In this document: in pieces, positions 13,690 to 27,460 of the stretch
Numbering within the stretch: the stretch's first letter is position 1
Layout of the letters: each line of letters starts with the position of its first letter
From: Fasciolopsis buskii
Taxonomy: Eukaryota; Platyhelminthes; Trematoda; Plagiorchiida; Fasciolidae
Length of the DNA stretch: 64,000 nt
Reading direction: 5' to 3'
Assembly (NCBI GenBank): GCA_008360955.1
Contig: LUCM01005926.1
Span: 25,605 to 89,604, forward strand
Notes under the pieces: model-generated
Told to the model about the DNA's origin: nothing
Database searches by the model: none
Seen by the model: the letters and a program-made list of their open reading frames with translations, nothing else
Translations under genes and position numbers: made by a program

Positions 13690-16600
13690 AGCTAACTGCT
13701 CGGAATGATGGTATTCTAAATAAAATCAGGTAAACGGGAAGGGAAGAGAATGTATTTCCGTCCCCATTTCGAGTGGAAGCAGTTTGGCGTAGATGAGTCA
13801 AAAATTCTCCATAATTCATCACTAACGGGCGTTTGCCATTTGACAGGACTGCCCTAACAGTTTGCGGTTTGCTATTTGGACCGCATTTCTAGTCCGGACG
13901 CGTCGGAAACAAGAGCGGCATCGACGGTTAGCGACTACAGTGAGTGCAATGGAGTGGAAAATATTGTCACAAATTTCTGCCTGCCTGGGAGGCAGATTAA
14001 TCTGACTGAAAAGTAGTTTTGTCCAATTTTCCTTCGCTTGGTTTGTGAGACTGGGTATAGGTGTGTTCCAAAAATTACGGATAATTATCTTTGCAACTAA
14101 ACCTGCGTACTTTGTAATACAAAATGCTCGATGTTCGTGACTCTACCATCGTGAATTTTGGAACAAACTAACTTAGCCAAATTTAGCCAACTAGATCGTT
14201 GAATGTTTCATAGTTAACATCTATTGTCTCTGCTTTGTGACTTCTTATCCACTTTTTCGTCGATTGCTTTTCATCATACCTCAGTCGGATTGTATTTGCA
14301 TTCGGCTGGGTGATACCATGTGCGCAGCTACAGTGAGAATTGCTTTCCTAAACCCATTGGCTTGTTATCAAGAAATTTTGGTACTAAAGGTCAAATTTTC
14401 AGGAAATCGGTATTTTTGGTTGAAATAAGACTGAGTAAACACGTCTTTCAATTTCCTGTTTAAATTTATTAAAAATTCTCCCCCATAAAATGCACACAAT
14501 TGGCCATTATAAGCATGTGTGCATATAATAATACAAAATTCACAATCGGAATGTCTATGGTTCGGTGATGGCCTTGACTCCAAAGGTAGTACGAAGAAGA
14601 AGTTTGTAGTTTAATAGCAATTTGAACTCTTTTGATTTCAGTCCAGAATCACCTTTGGGAAGAAATTTACTGCATATTAGATCAGATGTGAAACGAAAAT
14701 GAAGAATAATGCAATGAAGATGAGTCAGCAAAAACCGAAGGCTGTCCATTAAATGGCTCCGAATTCTATCATTCAGTGGATTTCTACGTTCGCTAGAAGC
14801 TTTAAAGCATTGCATATAATTAGCATTTTTAATTACCTGTTGAAAAGCTACGAAATATTCTCGATTCTAACGATGATGAGATTTGCTTCAACGATAAGGA
14901 TCAATGGATACCGCCGTATGATGTGGGTCCCGACTGGTGTAGCATAAAGTATTATTGAAAGTCCCATTTGGCACTCCATCCACAAGCGCGTCATGGTCTG
15001 GTCGGAGGGAATATTGGTATAGGTATCTAGGATCAGCCCATTTTATGATTACTATTAAATGTTTTAGATGATCTATGAAAAACGAATTTATATTGTGCCT
15101 ACCGGTGATCGGGATTTGGGGAGAAGAATCAGTAGCTTCGAGAATAGCCCTTATGACGCGTGGTCTTTGATTCCGTGGAAAACACACAGGTCAGCGTGCT
15201 GTCTTTCCTACTGGAGGATGGGAAGGAAGCACATGAGATTATCACGAATAAGCCAAACCACAAGACAACTATTGTACGTAAGCTTTCAATTTATGCAACC
15301 TGTACTTTACGATTATTTTAACTACCAACTTAAGAAACGGTATGGGAAATATGGAGAAATATATTACTTTACACTATGTCATTTTTGAAAGACAATATTA
15401 TTGGTTTATATTTTAATTTTTTGGTAACAATAGAAATCAGGACGGTATCTCCACGTGGTTTTTATTTTCCATTTGCAGACTCCTAATTAGGGAAATTACC
15501 AGCAATGCAGGGCGTCAAAGGAACACGATGTTGACATTTGACAACCGTGTTTAGCATTGAAAAAGAGCACCGATTTAATTAACGATAAGTTAGAATGTTG
15601 GGTAAAAAAATTGTCAGCTACGTATTTGCATCAACCCGTAAATTAGTTTGTAAATGCTATCAATATTGTGATCTTGAGTTACATGCGTCCCAGGCAGAGG
15701 GGATTTTAAGATGCCGCCCAATTTTCCGCTGATTTTCTTCGGTTTTAGTCGTTTAGTGAAATCTGGGTTGCGAAAGAGTTTTAGCCAGTTCATTACCAGT
15801 TTAAATTGCACACGTCGCATGACACTAGCAATGCCCTGTGACTAAACACACTGATCTGACACAGAAGTAATGCGAAATCTGAGGTCCGTAACAGAAAATG
15901 GGGAACTAGACTAGAAGGGCTTCATTGCTGATACAGTGTCTCGGCCGAATAGGTCTAACATACCCTGATAATAATTTAGTGTTTTCATGTCACAACTCAC
16001 CTTTCTCATCATGTTGGTTGTATATCACCCCTTCTTCCGTCCTCTCTTACCACAATTGATTCGAAGTAGATACTCACCTCATTTCATCCACTCAGTTTTA
16101 TTTTCATTTGGCAGTTCCACTAGTTGTTCTGTCCTTTAGTATCCGCAGCATATCGTCTGGCAACTGTAATCTATCGTCTACTAGCCGCTGATCACCGTTG
16201 AATGGTAATGGACGGCCGTGGTTATGCGGAGAAAGTCATGGAGTTTCAACGGGAAGATCATTTCTTTCAAATAATTTTCTTCTGCTTTAGGTGAAACATG
16301 GTTTTGCAAAATGCCAGTGATGTGAATATACCTTTTATTCCGAACCTTCTGACCAGACTCGTTTTTATGACGTGTTTTCTAACTGATTATCGATTGAATC
16401 CGTTGTATTTTTGGAGTGAATTTTTGGTCGGCTTATCGACTGGTACCGGTTAACTGAAGTTGTGTCTCTTCTTGAGATAATTCAACTGACCCCTGATCTG
16501 CATTGTTCTCCGTAGTTAGTTAGCCATAACGCATGGTTTTTTTGTCCTAACACCGAATGATTTTTCAAAAATACCTGGTTGAGATATGAGAACGCACAGC

Positions 16601-16789
16601 AGCAAACAAGTTCGTTTTGTTGTTCCGAAAATGACTACGGTTTGTAGGTACCAAAATCGGGGAAATGGGAAAGACAAGAAAAAAAGGAGTAGTGATTACC
16701 TTAATGGGCCTCAGACTAATGGCCACTTGTGATCCCCGCATGTCTAGTGTTGATAACAAGCTAGGTATTCTGTACCAATTCTAAACCTG
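13690..16789. other. No recognised gene
   Basis: Overlapping moderate ORFs at 14.9-15.4 kb on both strands show no family resemblance. Nothing else supported. Confidence 0.45.
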
Positions 16790-19700
16790 CCGGCATCCAA
16801 AATGTACCTCGTCATTGGTCATTCGGTTTTCCCACCAGACACCAGCAATGCTTCGGAGACATCGGCGGTCGAACATCGGATATCCTCAACGCAGATAAGC
16901 TATGTATCGCAACCGTACAGAACACTACTAACTGGGATATTGTAAGCAATTCCCTTGAGGGAGAGCCGAACGTTTTGACGGTACGATGAGCGTCGCAGGT
17001 TGTTCTGACTTTCTCAAATCATGACTTAACCTCCTCCCCGAGGTAACTTTTTATCTCTAACCGATCACCAAGATGTGGGTGCAGTCACATGCTCCTGACA
17101 GTCCCAAAGAAGTACCTTCTTTTTGAAGGTGCAAGGCACATATCGTGCCAAAATACCTCAATCGTCAAGCGGTCCAACGCACACTGAACTGCCTGTGCAT
17201 CGTAACTCAACCAGGCCATATTATGTGCATACTTTAAGTCTTGAAGATAGGGACAACAATCAACTCCCCCAGTTCAAAACCTGTTGCCAGAGGATGGAGT
17301 TCTGTGACTGGTTCTTTCACAAACGACGGTATGTGCAGACAGTTGTTTCGGATGAATCAACATTATGACTGTGTAAAGTTAAGGGATATCATTACACTAC
17401 TGGAGTTGGCACAGGACAACCAAAGAAGTAATGACCAAGGTGATGTGAAAGCGAACGTTTGATGCGGTATTCATGGTTCATGACTGATGAGTCCTGTTCT
17501 CCTCCCACAGAAGTGAATACAGCCACGCACTTACATGCAATTAAGGAACGATGGACCGATATTTTTGTAGACTGATGTAACACAATTACTTATTTTTTAA
17601 ATTTGCCATTCAATTCAGAAGCAGTTGTGGACGATCAAAGAGGGACATTAACTGTGGATGTGCGAATTGTAAGCAATATGGATTACTTTTCATATTCCGC
17701 CACTATTCTGGGTGACCGTAAACATAGGTGCTGATATTTAGTTAGTTGATCATCTTTTTCAGAACGCAAAACCGTATGTCGTTAGAGTATGCGGCAAGTA
17801 TCTGCTCTGAAGCAAATGAATCCATTGTGGCACATCTGCTTTCCCTGCTGTGAGAAAAACATTGCTGAGTTCCAGAGGCTACAACATTTGGTCTCTTGGG
17901 TGAGTGATAACAAGGAATCGGAATCACATCATAGATCATTTGGAACTGGGATTTGAACGTCTTCCAAGTGTTTTGTATGCACCGCTCAGGTTGTGCTTTT
18001 AACCGGGTCACTAGCATGACAGATGCAAATTTTCGGACGTCACAATCATTCCGACGGAATTTATTATGGATAATGTTAACTGTCTATCGCATGGAATGAG
18101 ATTGTTGGAAGGCAGCAACATGGACCACTAGCTCACAGATCTTAAAGGAATCTGCTGCTTGCCAATATTTGCTCTTCCATAACCTTGATTTCACGTCGAA
18201 TTTATCTAGAGTGAATGATGCCAACATGCAAAAATTAGACTCTGTCAGTTGACTTCGATATTTGATGGTCTGGGTGGGTTTTGGTCAGTTTACCTGCTAA
18301 TAAGTACATGGGTAGTCCAGTGCGAAGTGCATTTTGAATGGACGAAGAGATTCTGCGACTGCGTTTTCGGGTATTTGGGACACACATTACAAACTGTGAG
18401 GAATGACGGTCGCGAGCAGCTTTGACGTTATCGCGGTTAGCCTTATACACCTATGGCCAACGTGTACACTGCCGTGCTGTTTTTATAGATGGGGACAGTA
18501 ATCAACTTTCTCATCAAGGCAAGGGTACGCTGTCGGAGTACCAAAGCTTCGAGAGTTAAAATTGAATTTTTCGGATTAATCCTGTCACCATTTTGAAATC
18601 GATCTTGTAGAAGGCTATCTGAACTCGACGAACTGTGATGTTTTTATGCTTGGATTTTCTTGCAGATTTCCGCCTCGCTTTTTTCTATTTTCTTTTATCT
18701 TTCTACTTTATTTATTAATGAGCTAACACTATACATCACTGCTTAGGAAGTGGATCGCGGCCGTCAGCGGACAGCTAAGTGTGAAAGTTTACCGGCAGTG
18801 AGAGTTTCGAACCAATGACCTTCACGTCTAAATGCCACGACCCTATGCACAGGTGATATATCTTTTGTAACGTTCCAAGGATCGTCTGGCTGATTAATTA
18901 TGGCCGGGCTGGAAGAGGAGGCCAATAAAACTGTGATTTAAAATGCTTCCCCGGGCTTACGAGATGACACTGCTGGTTGTGAAAAGGCGAACCGTCAGTT
19001 CTGCAGATCGTTTCGCTAACACCCAATGCTTTCTCACCGGTAGCTTGGACGAGGTGAAACAGCTTGTGGGAATTTCCCATGGCAGCTGCATGTTCCACTT
19101 CCAAACTTCAATCAGATCGCCAGTTCTCACGGTTCCCACCAAATCTTCAGTTGAGTTTTCTCCTCATAATGAGCCGTGCCTCATTAGATTCGCCATCAGC
19201 CGGGATGGACTGGCGTACGTGAAGGCACAGGGCCTCAGCAGAAAACCAGGGTGTCACAATGCGACGGGTCAGGCCACAACTAACTAGGCCAGCAAAATGC
19301 AAGGTATTCTTGATAAGCGACCAGAGCTCATTGCTACTTTGAGGTAAGGGCCATCCTAGGTTTTCAACCAGTGCGCATCGAAAGAGTAAAATGCGAGTCG
19401 GGTCAGGTAGCCTGTCGCTGCACCATAGGTTTTGAGCGCCCACCGAGGCACATGGTAACGTGCCGTCGGAGTCGAGGGAGTGCTCCAGTATGAGAGGCAC
19501 TCTTGTAGACAGCTTCACCATTTGTAGCTGATAGGAATGTGGTCGATTTGGGTCCACCTCTAACAGGAAACGACAGTTGGTTTGAACACAAAGTCACATC
19601 CGACCCCCGTTGTCATAACAACAAAAATCGAGGCCAGAAGAGTCTCCTAGACGTGCCTCTTTCGAGATCAGCCGGCCTACTTGAGCACCCATGTCTCCCG

Positions 19701-19800
19701 GTTTTGTTGTGCCCAAGTGGTCATGAAGCTTACGATCGAACTTGGCCCTGACTGCATCTCGGCTGCAGCTTGCTGGTTGTTATGCCAAGGCAACAAGCCA
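16790..19800 (-). mobile_element. Degenerate RTE-type non-LTR retrotransposon (LINE)
   Basis: RTE elements encode an AP endonuclease and reverse transcriptase. On the minus strand, in 5' to 3' order, I read the end of the endonuclease (TQIDHI.ISYKW-like, about 19515-19560), the linker (NELWSLIKNTLHFAGL, then GNSHKLFHLVQATGE at 19040-19085, ETICRTDG and FYWPP near 18920), an RT piece RLTAITSKLLATVI (18404-18444), then AQAVQCALDRLTIEV (17154-17199), SVLYGCDT (about 16903-16925) and FDRRCLRSIAGVWWENR (16821-16873). Frames change and stops are frequent, so it is inactive. Between about 17,230 and 18,240 I cannot recognise the central RT including YADD, which may be deleted, replaced or too decayed. 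A SINE interrupts it at 18672-18865. Confidence 0.85.
18672..18865 (-). mobile_element. tRNA-derived SINE copy inside the RTE element
   Basis: The reverse complement contains GGGTCGTGGCATTTAGACG, the B box TTGGTTCGAAACTC, the body GTCCGCTGACGGCCGCGATC and the tail CTTCCTAAGCAGTGATGTATAG with ATTAATAAATAAAGTAGAAAG. RTE protein sequence is readable on both sides, so the SINE inserted into the LINE after it. Confidence 0.7.
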
Positions 19801-20680
19801 GTTACCCTTGTCGAAATGACAAATTTTCGTTTCGCACAAACCTCTGAAGTCCAGTGAGCACAGCAGGATGTTAGCTGCCGTATAACCTTTTATCCAACCT
19901 AAATGGAGAAGCCTTCAACAAATTAAAGTTCATCATCAAGAATGGTCCAGTGGAATGTCAAGGCATTTTGTGAAATGTGCCTGTTGGAACCACAGTTAAA
20001 GGCTACCAATATAAGTCGGTTTTATCTACTTGCCACATTGGATTCCGGGACATTTCTGCACTGTACTTCTTGCGATCGTTGTTTTCTGAAGCTTATCAAA
20101 AGTCCTCTGTCAAAAGAGGATTTTTGAAGATGTTTTGAAAGTAAAACTTCAAATAATTTTTACCGCTTCACAACTTTATTTTGTTTTATTGCCCAGTAGT
20201 CAGATTTTTAATGAATCTAAAAGCAACGAACAGTGGCTGAAACTCATGATTGATGGCTAAATAATCATCCATTATGACGAAAAAACCACTAGTAACAGCG
20301 GATCCGGAGGTTGATGACTTCTTCATAGCCCATAACTATACATTGAATATTCGAAACCTCACTGTTGTCTGACCAACTGTTTAAATTATCTCCTTTCTTC
20401 CCACCTGAGACGAAATAAGAATTTAATTTGACAGTTTGTTGTTTCTAAGTTGAGAAAATAATGAAATGAACAACAAAATCCTTATGATTACATCGGCATC
20501 ATTAACGGTGCCCAGTTTCATCGGGTAGTCGATAGCTTGGACTGTTCGAGATAAAGCATTACCTTACCGCATGGCAGGCATTTAAGAAGATCAGTTTAAC
20601 CACTAATACAATATGACTGAGATATACCTGAAGCCTTTTCATTTTGTGTATCTCATCTCTGAAAGTCTGTATAGGCAAGT

Positions 20681-20720
20681 GTGCGTGGGTGCGTGGGTGC
20701 GTGGCTGCGTGGGTGCGTGG
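20681..20720 (+). repeat. 8-bp tandem repeat
   Basis: Five copies of GTGCGTGG, the fourth with one substitution (CTGCGTGG). Confidence 0.9.
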
Positions 20721-21850
20721 ATGCAATCAGAGTGGGTTGGTGATCCATGCATCATTGTCGTAATACCAGATAAAGTTCATTATTTCTCCAGCTCGCGGCG
20801 TCGAGTTTTTGTTGCGAAAAAGCCAACTGATTTTCAGTTACGCTACTGCCAAGTGTTTACCTAATGAGCTTCCGATTCAGTTTTTGCTTTTCTCAGGAAA
20901 AGTGGTCGTATTTTTCATCCCTAATAGCTTGCAGATTCACCCCTAGGATAGTGAGGTGCACATGCCAAAGATAAAAAAATGCAATCGGCGCTGGTAGTAA
21001 TGGATATTAATAATCTAACTGAGTCCAAAAGCTTTATAAATTGGGGGGTTAAAAATACTGAGCTATTTAGAACCTTCTTGGGTGGAGGACAATGGGATAA
21101 ACGTAAGTGCCAGAAAATACATAACCAGTTTCGTCCTGAGAAAGCAATCTGGAGTAAAACATCTATTCTGTCGTGTGCTTACCAATGGAGCCGGGCAAAT
21201 TGGTTAGGACCCTGGAAAACAGCCGTGATAGACAATATTAGCTGATGGGATTAATAAACTGAGTGTGTTTCGGAAAGATGATGAGGACTTGAGTGATCAG
21301 GAAGTGAGCTTGAGTTATTCGTTCATAGACAGAAATTTCAGAGCTCAGGCATAAGGCTGCTGTTGTTGCACATAAATAGAAAAGTTTGTCAGTGCAAGCG
21401 TATATGAATTAGGATTTCAGATGTGAACCAGAGATAGGCGCCTGATTTTTGTGAAATATGTCTCGTATGTGCGAATGAAATGTTTGCAGTAAAGCATCAG
21501 ATTGCGGACTGAGTTTGGCTGATTCATCTGTTTTTGAGCGGTATAGTGGTTACTGACATCTAGCCGTGTTTATGATATACCGGTAGAGCAAATCTCGGGG
21601 CATTTCCAGGTTGAGCATGAGAGAGCGACCTCCGGTTAAAAGATTCGCCGTGAACAGGATGGGTCCAAGTTATTCAGATGAGCAACCGCAGACGGACAGC
21701 AGCAGTATCAAGGATGAGCTGATTTTACGTACAGCGAGTGTTCTTCCCAAAAAAACCACTTAAACTCAATCTTGACAATACAAGGTGATGAGCTTGGCCC
21801 ATTTTTTTTAATGAAATCATAGAATTTTGTCCCCCTCCGAGGCAGTTTAC

Positions 21851-22042
21851 TTGAGCAGAGGCGTACAAACCGAATGCCTTAGTCACTGGCTCTGCTTCAG
21901 TTTCTTGGGATTGTTGGACTCCTGATGCGATATGGTCAAAAGGCGTGTGAATTGGAATACCGACACCAACTTTGAGCGATTCAAAACTGGTCCCTTGGGC
22001 TTTATTGCCGAGCGGGTCAAATTTTTTAACCGAGGGCTCCAA
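21851..22042 (-). CDS. Candidate internal coding exon, unknown gene
   Basis: On the minus strand an acceptor GGGGCCACAG precedes 22042 and a donor CAA|GTAAAC follows 21851, enclosing 64 codons in phase 0-0. The composition is balanced, with a stretch like SFESLKVGVGIPIHTPFDH and then an acidic QSQETEAEPVTK. The pyrimidine tract of the acceptor is poor. No family recognised. Confidence 0.28.
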
Positions 22043-24227
22043 CTGTGGCCCCTAAGTCAACCTACTTCTTTGGTTTAGGTAACCAAGCGGGACAGCGGCC
22101 ACGTAAGAAATATGGATTACGTCGGAGAATCGATGATGTGGAGAAGTCCCAACTAGTCGCCGGTTGAGGCGAACCCTACGTAAACGTCTGCTTTTCCTTT
22201 CGCTTTCTCATATTTTACTCTTCTGCATCGTGTTTATGTGTATATTGTGCATTATGTTTTTTAAATTAGGCGAGACAAATGAAGCGATTGTGAAGGGGAA
22301 GGATCAAACAGGTTTGGTGATTATAGTGCTATGATTAAGTACTTTAAAGTCTTCTCCCAATGATCCGGATTAGCCAAGGGTAAACAAACCACAATAGGAA
22401 AAGCAACAGTTTAGTAATTTTGGAAATCGCTATCGGCGGTGTTCTGTGCCGTTTGAGTTTTTGTGTTGAACAATATAAACGATGTGGAACTGAACACAAA
22501 ATATCCCCTCTGATTGTTGTCTACGAGAAAGCCAAGGAAAGAGAATAAAATGTCACTACTTTCAGTGGATTATTTACCAAGCTGTAAATTAGTGAAAATT
22601 AGTGAGATTTTCGCAGTATCATTTCAGTGCTAGAAGGAGCGAATTACACATTGAACAGGTATTGCCGAAACTGACGCATCAAGCGCCATATGAAAACTTT
22701 CCCATCTAGTGTACAACAGTGAAGGGATTAAAATATTTCAGTTGTATTCCCGGTATTCACTGAGAAGTGTTGAAGCTTTTCGGCGACGAGTCGCAACTTT
22801 GATGTTTTCCAGTAGGAAATTATGCTAGGCATTTGGTCGACTTCCTATTTAATCCAACATTTGCATTACGAGGTCAATAGGTCGAACAAAGTGAGGTGTA
22901 ATCAGAACAACTTGACGCATGTATTAATATAAATCCAGAACCAGAAATGATTCGCAGTCGATGGACCCGATACTGTTCTTCAGTACTTCTTCGGTCATTT
23001 TGATATTTCCATCAAATCTAGTATGAGTTATCATTATTTTATCGGTCAAGCCTAAGACGTTAGTGTCGATTACAAGGGTGGTTCAATAAATATATGATGT
23101 CAGAAGAGTAAACATTACTTCAGTGACATTGGCATTCCAGGTAAAAAAATATATTTAACGAAACACTGCAGATTTTAGGTTGCTTTCATGCTATTTGTCA
23201 TGATGGAAGAGAACGATTCTATTTAAGACATGATGTTTTCTAAACTTTGGTGAGATCCAGTATGGAGCCTCTTGTGATAACATTTTCATTACCTTCTATT
23301 GTTTATTTTTTTTTAGAAATAAGGAAATTCCCTGTTATCATATGAGCACAATTTTCCCATTCATAGTAAGCTTTTTTGGTTCTTTTCAAGGGCATTTCTC
23401 ACTAGTTGCAACACAGTGAGCCTTTTGGACGGATATAAGAAAATGAGGCAACTCTCGCAAAGTATTTCCCGTCAGAAATGATCTTTTTGTACCCATTTCA
23501 CAAGTCAGCACCTCCTATACATCCACCAACAAAATTAACGACACTTAGACTTAACCCCTAAAGTATATTCCACCAATGAACGGGTTAGTTATATTCCTTG
23601 TTCTACTGCACCATACCCAACATCCATTGATATTCGAAGCATTTAAGTGTTCCTCCATCCTATGTGAACAAGCGTGCATGAAATATCGGTAGTGTTATAC
23701 TTTGGAATTAAAGGAAATTTACGCCGTAAAATTTCGGATGGACTCTAAGTAACCGTGCTTACTTTTGAGTGTGTTTGATATGCTATATAAAAGATATCCC
23801 ATGGGCATAATGGATTCAATGTATTCAATAAATATTATGCAAATGGTAGTCCTTTTCAGTTTAAAGCGCTGGATGTGGTTAAATACAAAAAGTAAAGTGA
23901 GCAAATTTTTAACCAGTTCCTTATCCTTTACAATGCAGTAGAAAAATGTTCCATTATTTATAGAGCTAGGCTTCCAAGTTACGACATATAAATGGCCTTA
24001 ATGCACTATCGAATTTTATACGAAATCCAGATTCTTTTTACATAAAAAGTATTCTCTTCCAGAGTAACGTTAATCATTAAACCCCACTTATGGCGGAATA
24101 TCTTAGTCACTAAATAATTACCTCCAGAATGTGTGAATATATATGTATTCATGGGTAGAAGATTCGATGAAACAAGTGCTTCTGTTGGACAAATAAGCTC
24201 GTTAGCATTTATGAACATAAACTAGAA

Positions 24228-24375
24228 TAAGCCCTAAGACCCTTCCAAAAAACTTTACAGTTTTCTTACTCCAGTAGGATTTTATTCTTCATGTTTATAC
24301 TATTTTTTCTTGAGAACCAAAATCAATAATGTGTAACGGGCATTATTACAGTATGTACAAATTTAGAGTTTGCTA
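24228..24375 (+). repeat. Dispersed repeat, copy 1 (unclassified)
   Basis: Shares an ordered series of blocks with 41147-41285: GACCCTTCCAAAAA, CTCCAG/TAAGGATTT, TTTTCAT/TTCATGTTT-like T-rich stretch, then ATTACAGTAT.TGT. Type unknown; no ORF or terminal repeat seen. Confidence 0.5.
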
Positions 24376-24629
24376 AAGTTTCCTTCTCCTTGGTAAGTGA
24401 AGGAACCCTCACCATGAATGCATCATACTTTTTGCTACCCGTGGGTTGTGGTCTTACTGGGTAGCACGTACGTACCGGCTTTTGGCGACGTGTAACTGCA
24501 CTGTAAATTAGCTCACCACATTGCGTGAATCAACATACACCCGCAAGTAAAACGCTTCAGTATCAGAAATGCAAGGTTTTATCCTACACCACCATAATCC
24601 GCATGGAAGATACGGGAGGAAGAAAGTTA

Positions 24630-24770
24630 ATAGGCACCACGGGGAAGCCAAACAGCTGACTGTCTCTATAAGGCGCCTTCCAGCAACAGTCGGCCGGTCG
24701 AGAATCGAACACAATTTCGATTGGTAGTTCAGTGCACTCAAAGTCACATTGATGTATGATAAACATGCTA
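24630..24770 (-). mobile_element. Possible tRNA-derived SINE copy
   Basis: The reverse complement contains GTGCACTGAACTACCAATCG, like a tRNA anticodon arm, then GTGTTCGATTCTCG, a good B box. The A box is poor and no tail matching the main family is seen. Confidence 0.4.
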
Positions 24771-25845
24771 CTGTCGCTCTGCCTGAGATCATTTTTGCCA
24801 GCGCAGGTGAAGTTAAATAGGATTGTAATAGAAATGGTGAGGGTATGACATCCTGGGAGGGACAAGTTTGGAGAAGCAATAGAACAGACAACGAAAAAGT
24901 AATCTGATGACGGCTATAAAAATAATGTTAATGAGGAAATTCTGCGGTCTAGAGTCTTGAAATCTGAATGGGAAATAAAGGAAGGCAACCTAATCTTGGT
25001 GACATTTTCAAATGCATTATTCCAGTCTAAGAAGCAAATCGTTACTGATTTGTCCTTTTTAAATGAAAAACCGGACGTCGTATACGTCCGAATGTCATGT
25101 GGCAGAAGATAGAAGTGCAGGATATAATAACTGTTTTCCCAGTCCTACTCGGATAATCAATGTACGCAGGAATGAATCCATACATCGAATGATGAACCTT
25201 TCGAAAAAAGTGACGACCACTGAAGCACAAGCAACTGAGCGGAATTCAAAGGGGGAAGATTTCTTCATGCTTGCTACCTTCCAAGCGGCGTGAATTTTCC
25301 CATCTTCCAAATATTCTGTAAAGAGGTCAGAAAATGTGATTCGTGCACGCACTGAGTAAAATAACATTAAAGCCATCCGGTTCAGATGATACGTTGTGGT
25401 TACAAAATTGTTTGTAAATACATAATACTTGAACTTGAAATCACTATACGGAATTCGACCACTTTCCGCAGCAAACGGGTCCAAATTACAAGTGTGCACA
25501 GGACTGACTCCGATGTAACCTACTCAAAGGAAGGCACTGAAAAGCCCACAGCTGGGAATCGCGTTTAAGTACAAAATTGTAGGAATTCCGATTGACGGAA
25601 TGCTTCCATCCAATGGCATTCGAGGAATTTTAACTTTACGATCGCCTGTCGTCACAATTCTCGTTGGTTGGCTGTCTGCGCAGGCTGCAACGAACCTGTT
25701 CAGGCTTATATCAAATAATTTGCATGTAGACTCACAACAAAACTTCAGAAGTGTAAGTAGAAGATTGAATTACCTGAAAAGAGTAATCTGATGAAATTCT
25801 AGAAATCTATGATCCTACTGGCTGAATGAATTATTCATGTTCCTC

Positions 25846-26000
25846 CCATTTTCTTTTATCTTTTTCTTCATTTATTGATTAAAACCCAGATTAAATCATT
25901 TTTGGTCGCCAATTAGAAGTGACTGGCGATCGGAGTGTTCAGACCCACAACTTTCGGATTGAAACGTCGTGATTTTGACCGCTGGACCATCACCGCCCCG
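25846..26000 (-). mobile_element. tRNA-derived SINE copy, diverged
   Basis: The reverse complement begins GGTGATGGTCCAGCGGTC (A box TGGTCCAGCGG) and has a B-box-like GGGTCTGAACACTCC, a body GATCGCCAGTCACTTC and an A-rich tail AATAAATGAAGAAAAAGATAA. The B box has drifted. Confidence 0.6.
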
Positions 26001-27334
26001 GTATCAAACGGTGTTTCGTTCTTATGCCAGCGTCATGAGTATGCTTGAATGAAATGTATCCGAATTTAGCCATTTTCCAAGAAAATCAGCCAATATTATC
26101 CCCAGATTATTGGAAGTCAATGGAGTTATCATGTAGAGTCAAGGGTCAAATAATCAGCAGTGAAAGCCCTAGATCCAGACTGGGAGGCGATTCCGGAAAG
26201 GACAATTCGGACCCCAATGCCGTAACCATTAGACCCGTCGGGAAAACCCTTGAAAGATCTTGGGTCTGAAACACTATGTGATGTGCTAACTTTCCGTTGT
26301 TAGATTTTGTACATCCGCAAACCCCTGGCGTATATTGGGTGACTCCCACGACAGATGAATGCAATCCAGGTACTCTAAGTACGATGGAAATTTTCAACGC
26401 GACCTATAGAAGTGGCTTGTCTGATCAAAGTGATTACAGAACTTCCCACATCTTTCATGAACTACGTCAAAATTGTTTGAAATTATGTTAAAGCTACTCG
26501 GAAATGCCATTCAACTGACTTATTGAGATCTAGTTTGAATAGGTCTGTAATCCGATCCATCTTACATCGGCATATATGTGCTTACGGACACCAGCTAATT
26601 CTGCGCTGCTCTATAACCTGCTAGCAGATCTACTCTGGAGAAGCTTTCCTAACCAGAGACATGTTCTTACCTCTTTCTGATTATTTTCGGCAGAAATAAG
26701 AGTAATTTCAACATAATTGCTAAATAATGCAGGAAATGGTATAGAAGGATTTTGCACGAGACGGCTGAGCACTGGTAATCTTAACTAACAAAGGTGAAAC
26801 TTACTTATAGATCTTTCGTATTTTCCCGATGATGCTTTTGTTACTGGCATGACAACAAATTACACCAAGTACAATAGATGCCATGCTAGTTAAAGCGATT
26901 AACAGACTTAATCAATCTCCTAATCATTGGACGATTTTTGTGTCTGTATGTGGGCCTGCTTTTGCAAAATGATCTTTCCAGTCCCAAAATAGTGAAACTG
27001 AATGGAGAATATCAAGAGAGGATTCAGCAGATGACAGAAAACCGTGGACGTTGTTTCATCCTTGTTAAGAAGCATCAGCAAGACATATTCGTGAAGTCTA
27101 ATTGTGGAAGAGAATCCGGGGCAAACAACTGTAATTCGGCGATCTCAGCCTTTAGATCTGTTAGGCTGGTTCTGAAGAGATTGTCGAACTGGAGCAGTTT
27201 ACGGTACATGCCCAGACTATCACTGGAATTAAAGGACCATTTGTCGTTACTCACAGTGATTGACTCTTGTGAAGATGACTTCTCTGAATACAATCTACAT
27301 GCAACTCCGGTTTCAAAAGTCGCTATCAAAGCTT

Positions 27335-27460
27335 ATCTTATTATCTGAGCCGTTCTACTCACAATTATTCATCTTGGGTTCGTATCCCAGTTCGGGACCG
27401 ATGGATGCACATTGTTGATGATTTCTAATATAGTATTGAATGTTATGTTGGACGTAGGCA
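27335..27460 (+). mobile_element. Possible tRNA-derived SINE copy
   Basis: CTTGGGTTCGTATCCCAG (about 27373-27390) is a near-perfect B box inside a stem (TGGG/CCCA), as in a tRNA T arm. The upstream A box is not clear. Without the head it could be coincidence. Confidence 0.35.

Larger units (their letters stand above)
19801..24225. other. Intergenic or intronic DNA
   Basis: Apart from the 8-bp repeat at 20.7 kb and the candidate exon at 21.9-22.0 kb nothing is recognised. A frame at about 20,980-21,101 (+) ends in a good donor (AAAC|GTAAGT), but has no other support. Confidence 0.4.

Noticed and set aside
26045..26491. Overlapping ORFs on both strands
   Set aside because: More likely an unclassified repeat with raised GC than a gene; no product recognised on either strand.
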